DNA from: Hymenobacter metallicola
Lineage (GTDB): Bacteria > Bacteroidota > Bacteroidia > Cytophagales > Hymenobacteraceae
Length of the DNA: 64,000 bases
Assembly: GCF_004745645.1 (NCBI RefSeq)
Contig: NZ_SRMB01000001.1
Location: forward strand, 1,240,001 to 1,304,000
Reading direction: 5' to 3'
Positions within the stretch are counted from its first letter, which is position 1; each line of letters opens with the position of its first letter. The notes under the pieces were generated by a model, which had not been told where the DNA came from, ran no database searches, and saw only the letters and a program-made list of their open reading frames with translations. A program made the translations under genes and the position numbers. Positions 41,882 to 50,549 of the stretch are shown piece by piece.

Positions 41882-43207
41882 ATGCGCCTTCTTATCATTG
41901 GCAATGGCATTACCGGCGTCACGGCAGCCCTCACCGTGCGGCGCCTGCAGCCCGAAGCCCAGATTACCCTGGTTTCCGACGAAAGTGCGCATCACTACTC
42001 GCGCACGGCCCTGATGTACGTGTATATGGGCCACCTGCGTCCCCAGGATATTAAGCCCTACGAAGACTGGTTCTGGACCGAGAACCGCCTCACGCTGGTA
42101 GAGGCCACCGCCACCGGCCTCGACGTGGAGCAGCGGCAGGTAAGCCTGAGTTCCGGCCAGACGCTTGCCTACGATAAGCTGCTGCTGGCCACCGGCTCGG
42201 TGAGCCGCTGGGCCGACTGGCCCGGCCAGCACCTGCGGGGCGTGCAGGGCCTGTATGGCCTGCCCGACCTGGCCCGAATGGAAGAAACAACCCGCGGCAT
42301 CCGGCGGGGCGTGGTGGTCGGCGGCGGGCTGATTGGCGTAGAGCTGGCCGAAATGCTGCATTCGCGCGGCATTGCCGCCACCGTGCTGGTGCGCGACGCG
42401 CACTACTGGGGCTCGGTGCTGCCCGCCGCCGAAGCCCGGCTGATTGATCAGCAATTCGAGGAAAGCCGCGTAGAAGTGCGCTACCAAACCGAGCTGGCCG
42501 AAATCCTGGGCGATGCCGACGGCCGGGTACGGGCCGTGCGCACCACGGCGGGGGAAGAACTGGCCTGCGACTGGGTGGGGCTGGCAACCGGCGTGACGCC
42601 CAACCTGGCCCTGGTGCAGGGTACGGCCGTGGAAACCGACCGGGGCATTCTGGTGGATGAGCTGCTGCAAACCAGCGTGCCCCACGTGTATGCCGCCGGC
42701 GACTGCGCCCAGCACCGGCAGCCGGGTCAGCACGAAGTACCCATCGAGCAGCTGTGGTACACGGGCCGCATGCAGGGCGAAACCGTAGCCCACACCCTCT
42801 GCGGCCGCCCGACTCCCTACCGGCGCGGCGTGTGGTTTAATTCGGCCAAGTTCTTCAACCTCGAATACCAAACCTATGGCCGGGTACCCGCCTCCCCCCA
42901 AACCGACCTCGCCACCTTTTACTGGGAGCACCCGAGCGGCTACCACGCCCTGCGCATTAATTTTGAGAACAGCGCCGGGTTTGCCGTAACCGGCTTCAAC
43001 GCCCTGGGCTTGCGCCTGCGCCAGGCCGTGTGCGAGCAGTGGATTGCGGCCCGTACCCCGGTCCGGGAGGTAATGGCGGCTTTGGGCGCCGCCAATTTTG
43101 ACCCCGAATTTTACCGCCAGCACGAGTCCGCCATCGTGCAGCACTTCAACCAGCAGTTTCCTGAGCACGCGACCGGGTTGCGGCGCCGTAAAGGCCTTTG
43201 GGGATAA
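41882..43207 (+). CDS. NAD(P)/FAD-dependent oxidoreductase (rubredoxin/nitrite reductase NirB-type)
   Basis: A 441-residue flavoprotein. The FAD site begins at residue 3 (LLIIGNGITGVTAAL), the second FAD motif is YAAGDCAQ near 278, and the NAD(P) site is VVVGGGLIGVELAEML near 142-157. It resembles the reductase part of NirB and ferredoxin/rubredoxin reductases; a C-terminal region of about 150 residues follows. It heads a same-strand cluster with a small membrane protein and a NapH-like iron-sulfur protein, so it probably feeds electrons from NAD(P)H to them. Confidence 0.88.
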   Translation: MRLLIIGNGITGVTAALTVRRLQPEAQITLVSDESAHHYSRTALMYVYMGHLRPQDIKPYEDWFWTENRLTLVEATATGLDVEQRQVSLSSGQTLAYDKLLLATGSVSRWADWPGQHLRGVQGLYGLPDLARMEETTRGIRRGVVVGGGLIGVELAEMLHSRGIAATVLVRDAHYWGSVLPAAEARLIDQQFEESRVEVRYQTELAEILGDADGRVRAVRTTAGEELACDWVGLATGVTPNLALVQGTAVETDRGILVDELLQTSVPHVYAAGDCAQHRQPGQHEVPIEQLWYTGRMQGETVAHTLCGRPTPYRRGVWFNSAKFFNLEYQTYGRVPASPQTDLATFYWEHPSGYHALRINFENSAGFAVTGFNALGLRLRQAVCEQWIAARTPVREVMAALGAANFDPEFYRQHESAIVQHFNQQFPEHATGLRRRKGLWG

Positions 43208-43317
43208 TTTTTCCGGGTTGCGTGTTGCCCACCCAACGTAGGACACCTACCCGCAACCCTACTCGTGTATTCACCGACCGGTCACTTCTCGCTTACCTTA
43301 CACCCAATCAGTACCCC

Positions 43318-43548
43318 ATGGATTTCTCCAAGCTCTACCGCCCCAGCGCCCTGAACAGCTACCAGTTTATAGCCCTTACCGGCCTGATTATGAGCGGCGG
43401 AGCCCACTTGATTCTACGCTACTTCGTGCACCGCATGCCCGAGGGCTTCACCTGGCTCTACTTGTGCTGGGCCGGCCTTTACGTGGTGGGTTCCCTGCTG
43501 AACCTGTTTGGCAAACCCAGCGACGGGGGGCATCATCACCACCACTAA
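43318..43548 (+). CDS. Small two-helix membrane protein with His-rich C-terminus
   Basis: A 76-residue protein with two hydrophobic helices (about residues 14-30 and 45-64) and a C-terminus ending GGHHHHH. The His tail could bind a metal. No family is recognised. It sits between the flavoprotein and the iron-sulfur protein on the same strand, 110 bp after the first and 93 bp before the second, which suggests it is a subunit or assembly factor of that system. Confidence 0.65.
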   Translation: MDFSKLYRPSALNSYQFIALTGLIMSGGAHLILRYFVHRMPEGFTWLYLCWAGLYVVGSLLNLFGKPSDGGHHHHH

Positions 43549-43641
43549 AAAACGCGGGGTGCATACGTCTCCTTGCAGCCAAAGGCTTAACTTACTGCTC
43601 AGCTTCCCGCTTCCGCTCTCCCAACTCGCCTTTTCTTTCGC

Positions 43642-45024
43642 ATGTCTTCCTCTTCTGCTGCGGGCCTGGCACTGGCCCAGCCGCCCTTACCCGACGTCTC
43701 GGCCGCCGAAAAAACGACGCTGACCGTTATCGGCCTGGGTTTTCTGGCCCTACTGGTCGCCGCCTTCGATGCCGATGCCGACCGGGCCCGCCTGAGCCTG
43801 TATGCCGGGCTGGCCCTGAGCAGCGGGGCCGTGCTGGTATGGTCGTGGCTTACGTTTGGCCGTAAGCCCGCCGGCGTGCAGCACAACAACCTCTGGCTGC
43901 GCAGCAGCACCAGCCGCGGGGCCGTGGCCTGGGTGGCGGCCGTGGTGCTGACGGGCTTCTACGTGCTGCTCTACTGGTACAGCTCGCCCGACGACCAGGG
44001 CAACTTTGGCTTGCTCAACGGCTTGGTGCACACCCTCGACCCCTTCAGCCAGGCCCTGCGCCAGCGCCCGGCCGACCAGTGGTTTCTCTACGGCACCTTC
44101 TACACGCTGGCCATCCTGCTCATGGGCGGCCGGGCGCTGTGGAAATACCGCCACTCGCGCTACCAAGTCATCCGGACCTGTTCGGTGATGTTCTTTCAGC
44201 TGGGCTTTGCGTTTCTGCTGCCCGGCATCCTGCAATTTTTCCAGCAGCCCGAGTTCTATTTCACCTACTTCTGGCCCCTGAAGTACGACTACCTGCTGCC
44301 CGGCACCGTCGACTACCTGGTGCAGAACGGGCAGGCGCTGGGCGTATTTATGGTGTTCTGGGGCGCGGTTATGTCGTTTCTGGCCACGCCGGTGCTCACC
44401 TACTTTTACGGCAAGCGCTGGTACTGCTCGTGGGTGTGCGGCTGCGGCGGCCTGGCCGAAACCGCCGGCGACCCCTACCGCCATCTGTCGGACAAAAGCC
44501 GGCAGGCCTGGCGCTGGGAAGTGCGCATCATCTACCCCATTCTGGGCCTTATCATCCTCGTGACGGTGCTGATGTGGCTAAACCACGTCTGGCAGGGTGC
44601 TATTTTGGGGCCCGCCGCCGATGGGCTCTACCGCTTCTATGGCTTTGTTATCGGCGCCGTATTTTCGGGCGTGGTGGGCGTGGGCTTCTACCCGCTCCTG
44701 GGCAACCGGGTATGGTGCCGCTTCGGCTGCCCCATGGCGGCCTACCTGGGCCTGTTGCAAAAGCACTTTTCCCGCTTCCGCATCACCACCAACGGCGGGC
44801 AGTGCATTAGCTGCGGCAACTGCTCCAACGTCTGCGAAATGGGTATTGATGTCAAGCAATATGCCCAGCGGGGAGAGCCAATTATCCGGGCTTCCTGCGT
44901 AGGTTGCGGCATGTGCAGCACGGCCTGCCCCCGGGGTGTACTCAACCTGGAAAACGGGCCGCGTGAGGGACGCTACCAAGGCTCACCATTCATTCACGCA
45001 GACAGCCTGCGGATACTATCTTAA
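43642..45024 (+). CDS. NapH/NosR-like membrane ferredoxin (4Fe-4S)
   Basis: A 460-residue protein with about six membrane helices. Two cysteine motifs of the NapH/RdxA/CcoG-NosR group occur in membrane loops: WYCSWVCGCGG near residue 260 and WCRFGCPM near 357. The C-terminal cytoplasmic domain has two 4Fe-4S ferredoxin motifs, CISCGNCSNVC and CVGCGMCSTACP. Such proteins carry electrons between a membrane or quinone pool and an enzyme. Here the partner is probably the flavoprotein encoded upstream; the final acceptor is unknown. Confidence 0.88.
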   Translation: MSSSSAAGLALAQPPLPDVSAAEKTTLTVIGLGFLALLVAAFDADADRARLSLYAGLALSSGAVLVWSWLTFGRKPAGVQHNNLWLRSSTSRGAVAWVAAVVLTGFYVLLYWYSSPDDQGNFGLLNGLVHTLDPFSQALRQRPADQWFLYGTFYTLAILLMGGRALWKYRHSRYQVIRTCSVMFFQLGFAFLLPGILQFFQQPEFYFTYFWPLKYDYLLPGTVDYLVQNGQALGVFMVFWGAVMSFLATPVLTYFYGKRWYCSWVCGCGGLAETAGDPYRHLSDKSRQAWRWEVRIIYPILGLIILVTVLMWLNHVWQGAILGPAADGLYRFYGFVIGAVFSGVVGVGFYPLLGNRVWCRFGCPMAAYLGLLQKHFSRFRITTNGGQCISCGNCSNVCEMGIDVKQYAQRGEPIIRASCVGCGMCSTACPRGVLNLENGPREGRYQGSPFIHADSLRILS

Positions 45025-45034
45025 TTTTACCACC

Positions 45035-46231
45035 ATGCGAAGCTCCGGTTGCAGTCGGTTGTTTCTGCTGATTATGGTTAGTGGGCTCACCGCCTGCCAG
45101 GCCACCTTTATCCGCTATCAGTTTCCGGCTCCTTCCCGCGGCGGGGTGCCCACCAGCGCACGGCCCGGTACGCAGAGCGCCCAAACCGGGGTGCCGCTGC
45201 AGTTCTGGACCGAGGCCCAGGTGCAGCAGGCCCTGGCCGACGGGGAGGAAGTTGCCGCCCGCCCCGCAGCGCCCGCCCCGGCTTACGAAGGCTTCTCCGA
45301 TGCCCGCGTCATTGGGTTGCGCTTTGCGGCCGACACGGCCACGGTGGCTTTGGCCCGGTTGCGGGCCCTGCCCCCGCCCAGCCTGAAAATTCAGCAGGCC
45401 GAAAACGAAGGCGTGATTCCGCCCGGCGTGGTCTGGATCGGGGACCGGTTTCAGATGGATGAGGTGGAAGTACCCAACGTGGAGTGGCAAACCTTTCTGC
45501 ACAGCCTGGCCCAAACCAAGTCGGCGGTGGAAGTCAGGCTCTACCTGCCCGACTCGACCGTGCAGCCCGTGCGGGGCTACTTCACCAACCCCTTCTACCG
45601 TCTTTACCCGGTTGTCGGCATTTCCTACGAGCAGGTGCTGGAATACTGCCGCTGGCGCAGCCGCAGCGTTACCAAGCAGTTGAACCACGACCGGGGCGTG
45701 CGTAGCCCCCGCGACCCGAACTACGTGCGCGTGACCTACCGCCTGCCCACCGAAGCCGAGTGGGAATTTGCGGCCAACTACGGCACCAAGCTGCCCTACG
45801 GCTACGAGGTGTCGACGGCGGAGGTCGGGGTGAACCCCAAGGCGGCCGGCTACCTGCGCCAACGCTCGGGCTCGACCAACTCCGTCAGCCAGATCCGGCG
45901 CGACATTCAGGCGTTTAACCGCCAACGCTCGGCAATTGTGATGTTTAACTGCCGCCGGGAAGCCCCTTATTTTCTGGCGGCCTCCACCCCGAGCTACGTC
46001 TACGATTTGCCCGTCAACGGCCTGGGGCTCTACCACATGACCGGCAACGTAGCCGAACTGGTGCAGGAACAGGGTGTTACCAAGGGGGGCAGCTACCAGG
46101 ACCGGCTTTCGGAGTGCGCCACCAAGGAGTGCGGCTCCTACCAGGGCCCGGCGGCCCACATCGGCTTCCGGGCCGTCTGCGACCTGGAGTTTCCCAATCA
46201 GGCGCCGCTGGCCACCTCGCGCAAACCGTAG
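45035..46231 (+). CDS. FGE/SUMF1-domain lipoprotein (GldJ/GldK-like)
   Basis: A 398-residue lipoprotein (lipobox GLTAC, Cys 21). After a linker of about 100 residues, a formylglycine-generating-enzyme fold runs from PPGVVWIGDRFQMDEVEV to GGSYQDR...GFRAVCD, with the core RLPTEAEWEFAANYG and NVAELVQEQG. The gliding/type IX secretion lipoproteins GldJ and GldK have this arrangement, so an envelope structural role is more likely than sulfatase maturation. ATG 45035 follows the Fe-S gene by 10 bp. It ends 1 bp from the converging hydrolase gene. Confidence 0.8.
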   Translation: MRSSGCSRLFLLIMVSGLTACQATFIRYQFPAPSRGGVPTSARPGTQSAQTGVPLQFWTEAQVQQALADGEEVAARPAAPAPAYEGFSDARVIGLRFAADTATVALARLRALPPPSLKIQQAENEGVIPPGVVWIGDRFQMDEVEVPNVEWQTFLHSLAQTKSAVEVRLYLPDSTVQPVRGYFTNPFYRLYPVVGISYEQVLEYCRWRSRSVTKQLNHDRGVRSPRDPNYVRVTYRLPTEAEWEFAANYGTKLPYGYEVSTAEVGVNPKAAGYLRQRSGSTNSVSQIRRDIQAFNRQRSAIVMFNCRREAPYFLAASTPSYVYDLPVNGLGLYHMTGNVAELVQEQGVTKGGSYQDRLSECATKECGSYQGPAAHIGFRAVCDLEFPNQAPLATSRKP

Positions 46232-46232
46232 G

Positions 46233-47222
46233 TTATTGTATAAAGCCCAGAAGCGCATCCCGAAACTTTCCGAAAGCTTCGAGGTGGGGAATGTGCCCTA
46301 CTTGCGCCAACGCTACTAGCTTGGCTCCTTTGATCTGGGCCGCCGTGCGCCGCCCCAGCGCCGGATACTGCCCCATGGCGGCCAGCACGTTGGGGTCTTT
46401 GATCAGGCCCTTGCCCACTACGGTGCGGTCGGACTGCCCGATGATGAGCAGCGTGGGGGCCTGCACCCGGCTGAACTCATACACAACCGGCTGCTGGTAA
46501 ATCATGTCGAAGGTCAGGGCGTTGGCGCGGGCCACCTTGGCAAAATCCGGGCTCTTGGTTTGGGCCGCCAGCGGCAGCAGCCATTCGTCGTGGGCTTTGG
46601 GGTAGCCGTTGGGATAATACGTGGCGTGGTACTTCCGGATGCTTTCCTCCGTGCTTTTACGCTCGGTGGCCTCGGCCTGGTCTATTCTCTGAAAGGGCAC
46701 CCCTACGCGGTAGTCTTCCAGGCCAATGGGGTTTTCGAGCACCACCTTTTCCGTGGCTTCAGGATAGAGCAGGGCAAAGCGGGTAGCCAGCATGCCTCCC
46801 ATGCTATGGCCCACAACTACTGCCTTCTGCACGCCCAGCGTATCGAGCAGGCGGCGGGTGTTCTGGGCCAGTTGATGAAACGAGTAGTGAATATCGGGCT
46901 TGTCGGACTTGCCAAAGCCAATCTGGTCGGGCACTACCACGCGGAAGCCGGCCGCCGTCAGCGCCTTCACCGTTTCGCGCCAGTAGGCCCCAAAGAAGTT
47001 TTTGCCGTGCAGCAGCACCACAGTGCGGCCGTTGGCTCTGGCCGTAGCCGGCACATCCATGTAGGCCATGCGCAAGGCCTGGCCTTCCAGTTTAAGCGGC
47101 AGGTACTTCACCGGGAAAGGATACTCGTAGCCATCCAGCGTGGCATTGAGAACGGAGGGTTGGGCCGCGCCCGGGCGCGTGAGCAGCAGGGTCAGCAGTA
47201 GAACAACGAGGAGACGAAACAT
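46233..47222 (-). CDS. Secreted alpha/beta hydrolase
   Basis: A 329-residue hydrolase with a signal peptide (about residues 1-20, GAA-Q). The fold is canonical: VVLLHGKNFFG oxyanion region, DQIGFGKSDKP, nucleophile Ser 140 in GHSMGG, and a C-terminal GHIPHLE His. It is probably a periplasmic esterase or carbon-carbon bond hydrolase; the substrate is unknown. ATG 47222 is the start. Its 3' end is 1 bp from the converging gene, with no terminator between them. Confidence 0.88.
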   Translation of the reverse strand: MFRLLVVLLLTLLLTRPGAAQPSVLNATLDGYEYPFPVKYLPLKLEGQALRMAYMDVPATARANGRTVVLLHGKNFFGAYWRETVKALTAAGFRVVVPDQIGFGKSDKPDIHYSFHQLAQNTRRLLDTLGVQKAVVVGHSMGGMLATRFALLYPEATEKVVLENPIGLEDYRVGVPFQRIDQAEATERKSTEESIRKYHATYYPNGYPKAHDEWLLPLAAQTKSPDFAKVARANALTFDMIYQQPVVYEFSRVQAPTLLIIGQSDRTVVGKGLIKDPNVLAAMGQYPALGRRTAAQIKGAKLVALAQVGHIPHLEAFGKFRDALLGFIQ

Positions 47223-47306
47223 GCGCAAACAAGTCAGGGAGTGGCTCATGATTACGCAGAAGTCGGCACCGGGGCTGCACTTACCCGATTGCCAAGCCGC
47301 TAGGCA

Positions 47307-48494
47307 CTATTGATTCGAGACTTGTTTGTCGAGGTGGGCCTGCAGCTGCCCCCGGTAGTCGGCCAGCAAATCGGTAGCGGGGTTCAGCTCCCAGGCGCGG
47401 TCGAATTGCTGCCGGGCTTGGTCCAGCTCTCCACGCTGCAGGTGGTAGATGCCCAGGTTGCGGTAGGCATACGAGTTGGCATCATCCAGGCGCAGCGAAT
47501 ACCGGATGTGGCCCAGGCCCTCGTCGGTTTCGCCCAGCATCAGCAGGGCCAGCCCCAGGTTGGCATGCGAATAGGCAAAGCCCGGATTCAGCTCCAGGGC
47601 CCGCCGAAAATCGGGCACCGCCTCGGCGTACTGCCCGGCCCGGTTACGGGTGTAGCCCCGGTTGTTGAAGGCATACGAGTTGGTGGGGTCCAGCTCCAGC
47701 GCCTGCTCGAAGCAGGCCAGGGCTGCCGCCAACTCCCCGAAGTGGGCCCGGATCAGGCCTTCATTCACCAAGTCATGGGTAATGGGCGAGCAGCAGCTGC
47801 GGTATTGGTCGAGCACCTGTCGGGCCTGCGCGTAGTCATCGAGCTGAATCAGGGCCGACACAACCATGCGAATGGTGTTTTCCTGGTACGACCGGGCGGT
47901 CAGGTAAGGCATCAGAGCCGGCGCCGCGGCGGCAAAGTTGCCGGATTGGTACTCGGCCACGGCCAGCATGTAGGCCCGCGGCAGCAGGCGGTAATACCAC
48001 ATCAGGCGCAGCTGAGCCCCGTCGTTGTAGGTGACCGAGCCGCCGGCCGTAGGCAGCGGCTTAGGGTCGTTGAGCAAATTTACCAGCAACGATACGCCCG
48101 CCCCGACAACCAGGGCCACACTCCACAGCCGGACCAGGTCGTTGGTGGCAGTGTGAAACACCACCCACACCAGCCCGACAGCGCACCCCCAGGGCAGCAG
48201 CGGTCCGGCCAGCAGCATCAGTATAGCCCGGTAGCCATGCAGCGCCTCGCGAAACTGGCACAGGCCCCGGCTCCACTGCAGCGGGTTGCGGAAGATGTAG
48301 AGCCGCGAGTGAGGGCCCAGGGGCAGCTTGAAGCTGCCGGCCGCGTCGCCGTAGGAGCCCACAAACACCTGCACCGGTCCGCCGCCCAGCAGCCGCCCCG
48401 CCCCGGCGTGGCCCAGCTCGTGCAGAAACGCCACGGCCGGCCCGCTGAGCAGCAACAGAAGAATAAGCGTAGGAAGCAGTAGGCCAAGCGTCAT
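47307..48494 (-). CDS. M50-like membrane metalloprotease fused to TPR repeats
   Basis: A 395-residue protein. The N-terminal 165 residues have four or five hydrophobic helices and the metalloprotease motif HELGH (residues 25-29). A second motif at NLLNDPKPLP...YNDG (about 139-159) fits the M50 family's NxxPxxxxDG site, so both zinc-ligand regions are present. Residues 175-385 are TPR repeats (NSYAFNNRGYTRNRAGQYAEAV, FAYSHANLGLALLMLG). M50 site-2 proteases cut membrane-bound substrates; the TPRs could recruit them. The active site is inferred. Confidence 0.75.
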   Translation of the reverse strand: MTLGLLLPTLILLLLLSGPAVAFLHELGHAGAGRLLGGGPVQVFVGSYGDAAGSFKLPLGPHSRLYIFRNPLQWSRGLCQFREALHGYRAILMLLAGPLLPWGCAVGLVWVVFHTATNDLVRLWSVALVVGAGVSLLVNLLNDPKPLPTAGGSVTYNDGAQLRLMWYYRLLPRAYMLAVAEYQSGNFAAAAPALMPYLTARSYQENTIRMVVSALIQLDDYAQARQVLDQYRSCCSPITHDLVNEGLIRAHFGELAAALACFEQALELDPTNSYAFNNRGYTRNRAGQYAEAVPDFRRALELNPGFAYSHANLGLALLMLGETDEGLGHIRYSLRLDDANSYAYRNLGIYHLQRGELDQARQQFDRAWELNPATDLLADYRGQLQAHLDKQVSNQ

Positions 48495-48549
48495 AGGGGG
48501 CTCAAGTTACGCCCGCAGCCCGGCAGCATACAACTACCCCGTTACGGTC

Positions 48550-49116
48550 CTACTGGTCGGGCTTGTCCAAAGCCCCGGGCTGCTTGCGCAGCAGCTCAAT
48601 GGTGCGCGTGTCCTCGTTGCTCCAGATAACGCTGCGGATACTGTCCACATCCATCACGCTGTGCCCATCGGCCTCCCCAAACTGGGTGTAGACTTCCAGC
48701 AGCAGCTCGTCTTCGGTCAGGCGGGCTACGTAGCCGTAGAAGTTGGTATCGGAATGGGTTTCGAGCTGTAGCAGCTGGCGGGTCTGCTGGGCTCGTTCCA
48801 GCAAGGCCGGAATGGTCAGGTACTCGTCGCTCATGCCCTCGGGCACCGCGGGCAGGGAATACACCACTTCGGGGTTGTGTTCCTTGAATTCAATCAGGCG
48901 CACGTACCGGTCGTCGAAGTGCACTTGGGTGATGGTGTGCATGCTAATGGTTTGCACGCCCGTGGGCAGGCCCTGGCGCGTGAGGGTGCGCAGCAGCAGC
49001 AACTCCGGGTTGTGGCTCAGCACGTAGCCCAGAAACATTGGCCCGCTGGTTTGCACGGCTACTACCCGGCGGCCGCGCTGGGCCCGCTGCAGCATATCGG
49101 TCAATAAAGCTCCCAT
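48550..49116 (-). CDS. Unknown protein with an internally duplicated beta-barrel-like domain
   Basis: A 188-residue cytoplasmic protein built of two similar halves: residues 17-80 (VVAVQTSGPMFLGYVLS, ELLLLRTL, ISMHTITQVHFDDRYVRLIEF) and residues 112-178 (LLQLETHSDTNFYGYVAR, ELLLEVYTQF, MDVDSIRSVIW, TRTIELL). The strand pattern resembles Sm/SH3-like barrels. No family is recognised. It has no signal peptide. Between the halves is a short helical linker. Confidence 0.6.
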   Translation of the reverse strand: MGALLTDMLQRAQRGRRVVAVQTSGPMFLGYVLSHNPELLLLRTLTRQGLPTGVQTISMHTITQVHFDDRYVRLIEFKEHNPEVVYSLPAVPEGMSDEYLTIPALLERAQQTRQLLQLETHSDTNFYGYVARLTEDELLLEVYTQFGEADGHSVMDVDSIRSVIWSNEDTRTIELLRKQPGALDKPDQ

Positions 49117-49140
49117 ACTCTACTTAGTGGTAGTCTCGAC

Positions 49141-49599
49141 CTATTTCTCCAGCCCTTGCAGCACTTCCTTGGCGGTACTGACGTGGTCGGTGGCCCGGTT
49201 CAGGGAGTTGAAGATGTACTGAATAACCCCGTTTTTGTCGATGACAAAGGTGACGCGGCCGGGAATGATGCCCAGCAATGCCCGGGGTACTTCGTAGAGC
49301 TTCCGGACCCGCCCGCCCACGTCGGCCAGCAGCGGAAACGGCAAGCGGTGCTTCTGGGTGAACTTTTGGTGCGAGGCTTCCGAATCGGAGCTGACGCCGA
49401 CTACTTCAGCGCCCAGATCCTGGAAATCCTCGTACTGGTCACGGAAAGAACAGGCCTCCGCCGTGCAGCCGGGGGTATCGTCTTTGGGGTAGAAATACAA
49501 CACGATGCTGCGCCGACCTTTCTGGTCGTAGAGCCGGAACGTCTCGCCGGTAGTCGTTTTTAACGTGAAATCGGGGGCTTGGTCACCAACCTGAAGCAT
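49141..49599 (-). CDS. bcp: Thioredoxin-dependent thiol peroxidase (Bcp/PrxQ)
   Basis: A 152-residue atypical peroxiredoxin. The peroxidatic Cys 45 and resolving Cys 50 lie in DTPGCTAEACSFRD, the exact BCP spacing. It reduces hydroperoxides using thioredoxin. A -7 box (TATATTTG) sits 22 bases before ATG 49599. It is separate from the other peroxiredoxin at 8685. Confidence 0.95.
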   Translation of the reverse strand: MLQVGDQAPDFTLKTTTGETFRLYDQKGRRSIVLYFYPKDDTPGCTAEACSFRDQYEDFQDLGAEVVGVSSDSEASHQKFTQKHRLPFPLLADVGGRVRKLYEVPRALLGIIPGRVTFVIDKNGVIQYIFNSLNRATDHVSTAKEVLQGLEK

Positions 49600-49621
49600 G
49601 CAGTACTAGAATAAGAGAGGA

Positions 49622-49629
49622 CAAATATA
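49622..49629 (-). promoter_or_regulatory. -7 box of bcp
   Basis: The minus strand reads TATATTTG, an exact TAnnTTTG match, 22 bases before ATG 49599. Confidence 0.55.
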
Positions 49630-49790
49630 GCCCGAAACCTATTCGGCATGCCGAAGGTTTGAGCTCAACCGTGCTCTTAAACGGATAACCGCAGCAATGG
49701 TGCATCTTTGCACCTGGTTTCGGGACTTTATCAGCCAGCTCCCTCCTTTTTCCTCCCATCGTCGTGCTGCTGGCGGCCTCTTTCTTGCCC

Positions 49791-50501
49791 ATGTCCGATT
49801 TGCCCGCCGCGCCGCGCATTCACGTTATCATCCCGGCCTTCAACGAAGAAAAGTCTATTGCCCACGTGCTGGCCGAAATTCCGGCGGGCTTGGTTGCGGA
49901 GGTGATAGTGGTGGATAATAACTCACGCGACTCTACCGGAGCGGTAGCCCGGGCGGCGGGGGCTACGGTGCTGCGCGAAGACCGGCCCGGCTACGGCCAC
50001 GCCTGCCTGTGCGGCATGGCCTACAGCTTTGCCAAGCCCGCCGCCGAGCAGGCCCAGTTCATCGTCTTTCTCGACGGCGACCATTCCGACTACCCCGAGG
50101 AAATGCCGGCGTTGCTGGCGCCTTTGCTCCGGGGCGAGGCCGATATGGTCATCGGCTCCCGGGCGTTGGGCCAGCGGGAAAGCGGCTCGATGATGCCCCA
50201 GCAGATTTTTGGCAACTGGCTGGCCACTACCCTGCTGCGCCGCCTCTACGGGGTACATTACACCGACCTGGGCCCGTTCCGCGCCATTCGGACCGAGGCC
50301 CTGCAAAAACTACGGATGGCCGATACCACGTATGGGTGGACGGTAGAAATGCAGCTCAAGGCCGCCAAGGCGGGGCTGCGCACCCAGGAAGTGCCCGTGC
50401 GCTACCGCCGCCGCATCGGGGTTTCGAAGGTTTCGGGCACGGTAAAAGGCACTCTGGGCGCCGGCTACAAGATTTTGTGGACGATTTTTAAGTATTTGTA
50501 G
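49791..50501 (+). CDS. Polyprenyl-phosphate-type family 2 glycosyltransferase
   Basis: A 236-residue GT2 enzyme (VIIPAFNEEKSIAHVLAEI, VDNNSRDSTG, DGDHSDYPEEM, DLGPFRAIR) resembling dolichyl- or undecaprenyl-phosphate mannosyl/glucosyl synthases. These load a sugar on a lipid carrier for GT-C enzymes. The gene is followed by a processive GT2 and then a GT-C gene, so it probably provides the lipid-linked donor. It starts at ATG 49791; a near -7 box (CATCTTTG) lies 80 bp upstream. Confidence 0.85.
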   Translation: MSDLPAAPRIHVIIPAFNEEKSIAHVLAEIPAGLVAEVIVVDNNSRDSTGAVARAAGATVLREDRPGYGHACLCGMAYSFAKPAAEQAQFIVFLDGDHSDYPEEMPALLAPLLRGEADMVIGSRALGQRESGSMMPQQIFGNWLATTLLRRLYGVHYTDLGPFRAIRTEALQKLRMADTTYGWTVEMQLKAAKAGLRTQEVPVRYRRRIGVSKVSGTVKGTLGAGYKILWTIFKYL

Positions 50502-50549
50502 TCCGCCTGCCCCCGTCGTCTTGATCTGTCCTTTGCCCGCTTGTTTGCA

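Noticed and set aside
41873..43246. Long minus-strand open frame (457 codons)
   Set aside because: It mirrors the flavoprotein gene on the plus strand; GC-rich codon bias opens antisense frames. No domain is visible. The same applies to 44990-46258, 59852-61396, 62504-63688 and 47310-48482.
43534..43548. C-terminal His5 as a cloning tag
   Set aside because: It lies in continuous native sequence with mixed His codons and normal downstream genes.
46231..46233. Frameshift or gene overlap at the junction of the FGE-like and hydrolase genes
   Set aside because: Both genes end normally with stop codons 1 bp apart; this is simply tight convergence.
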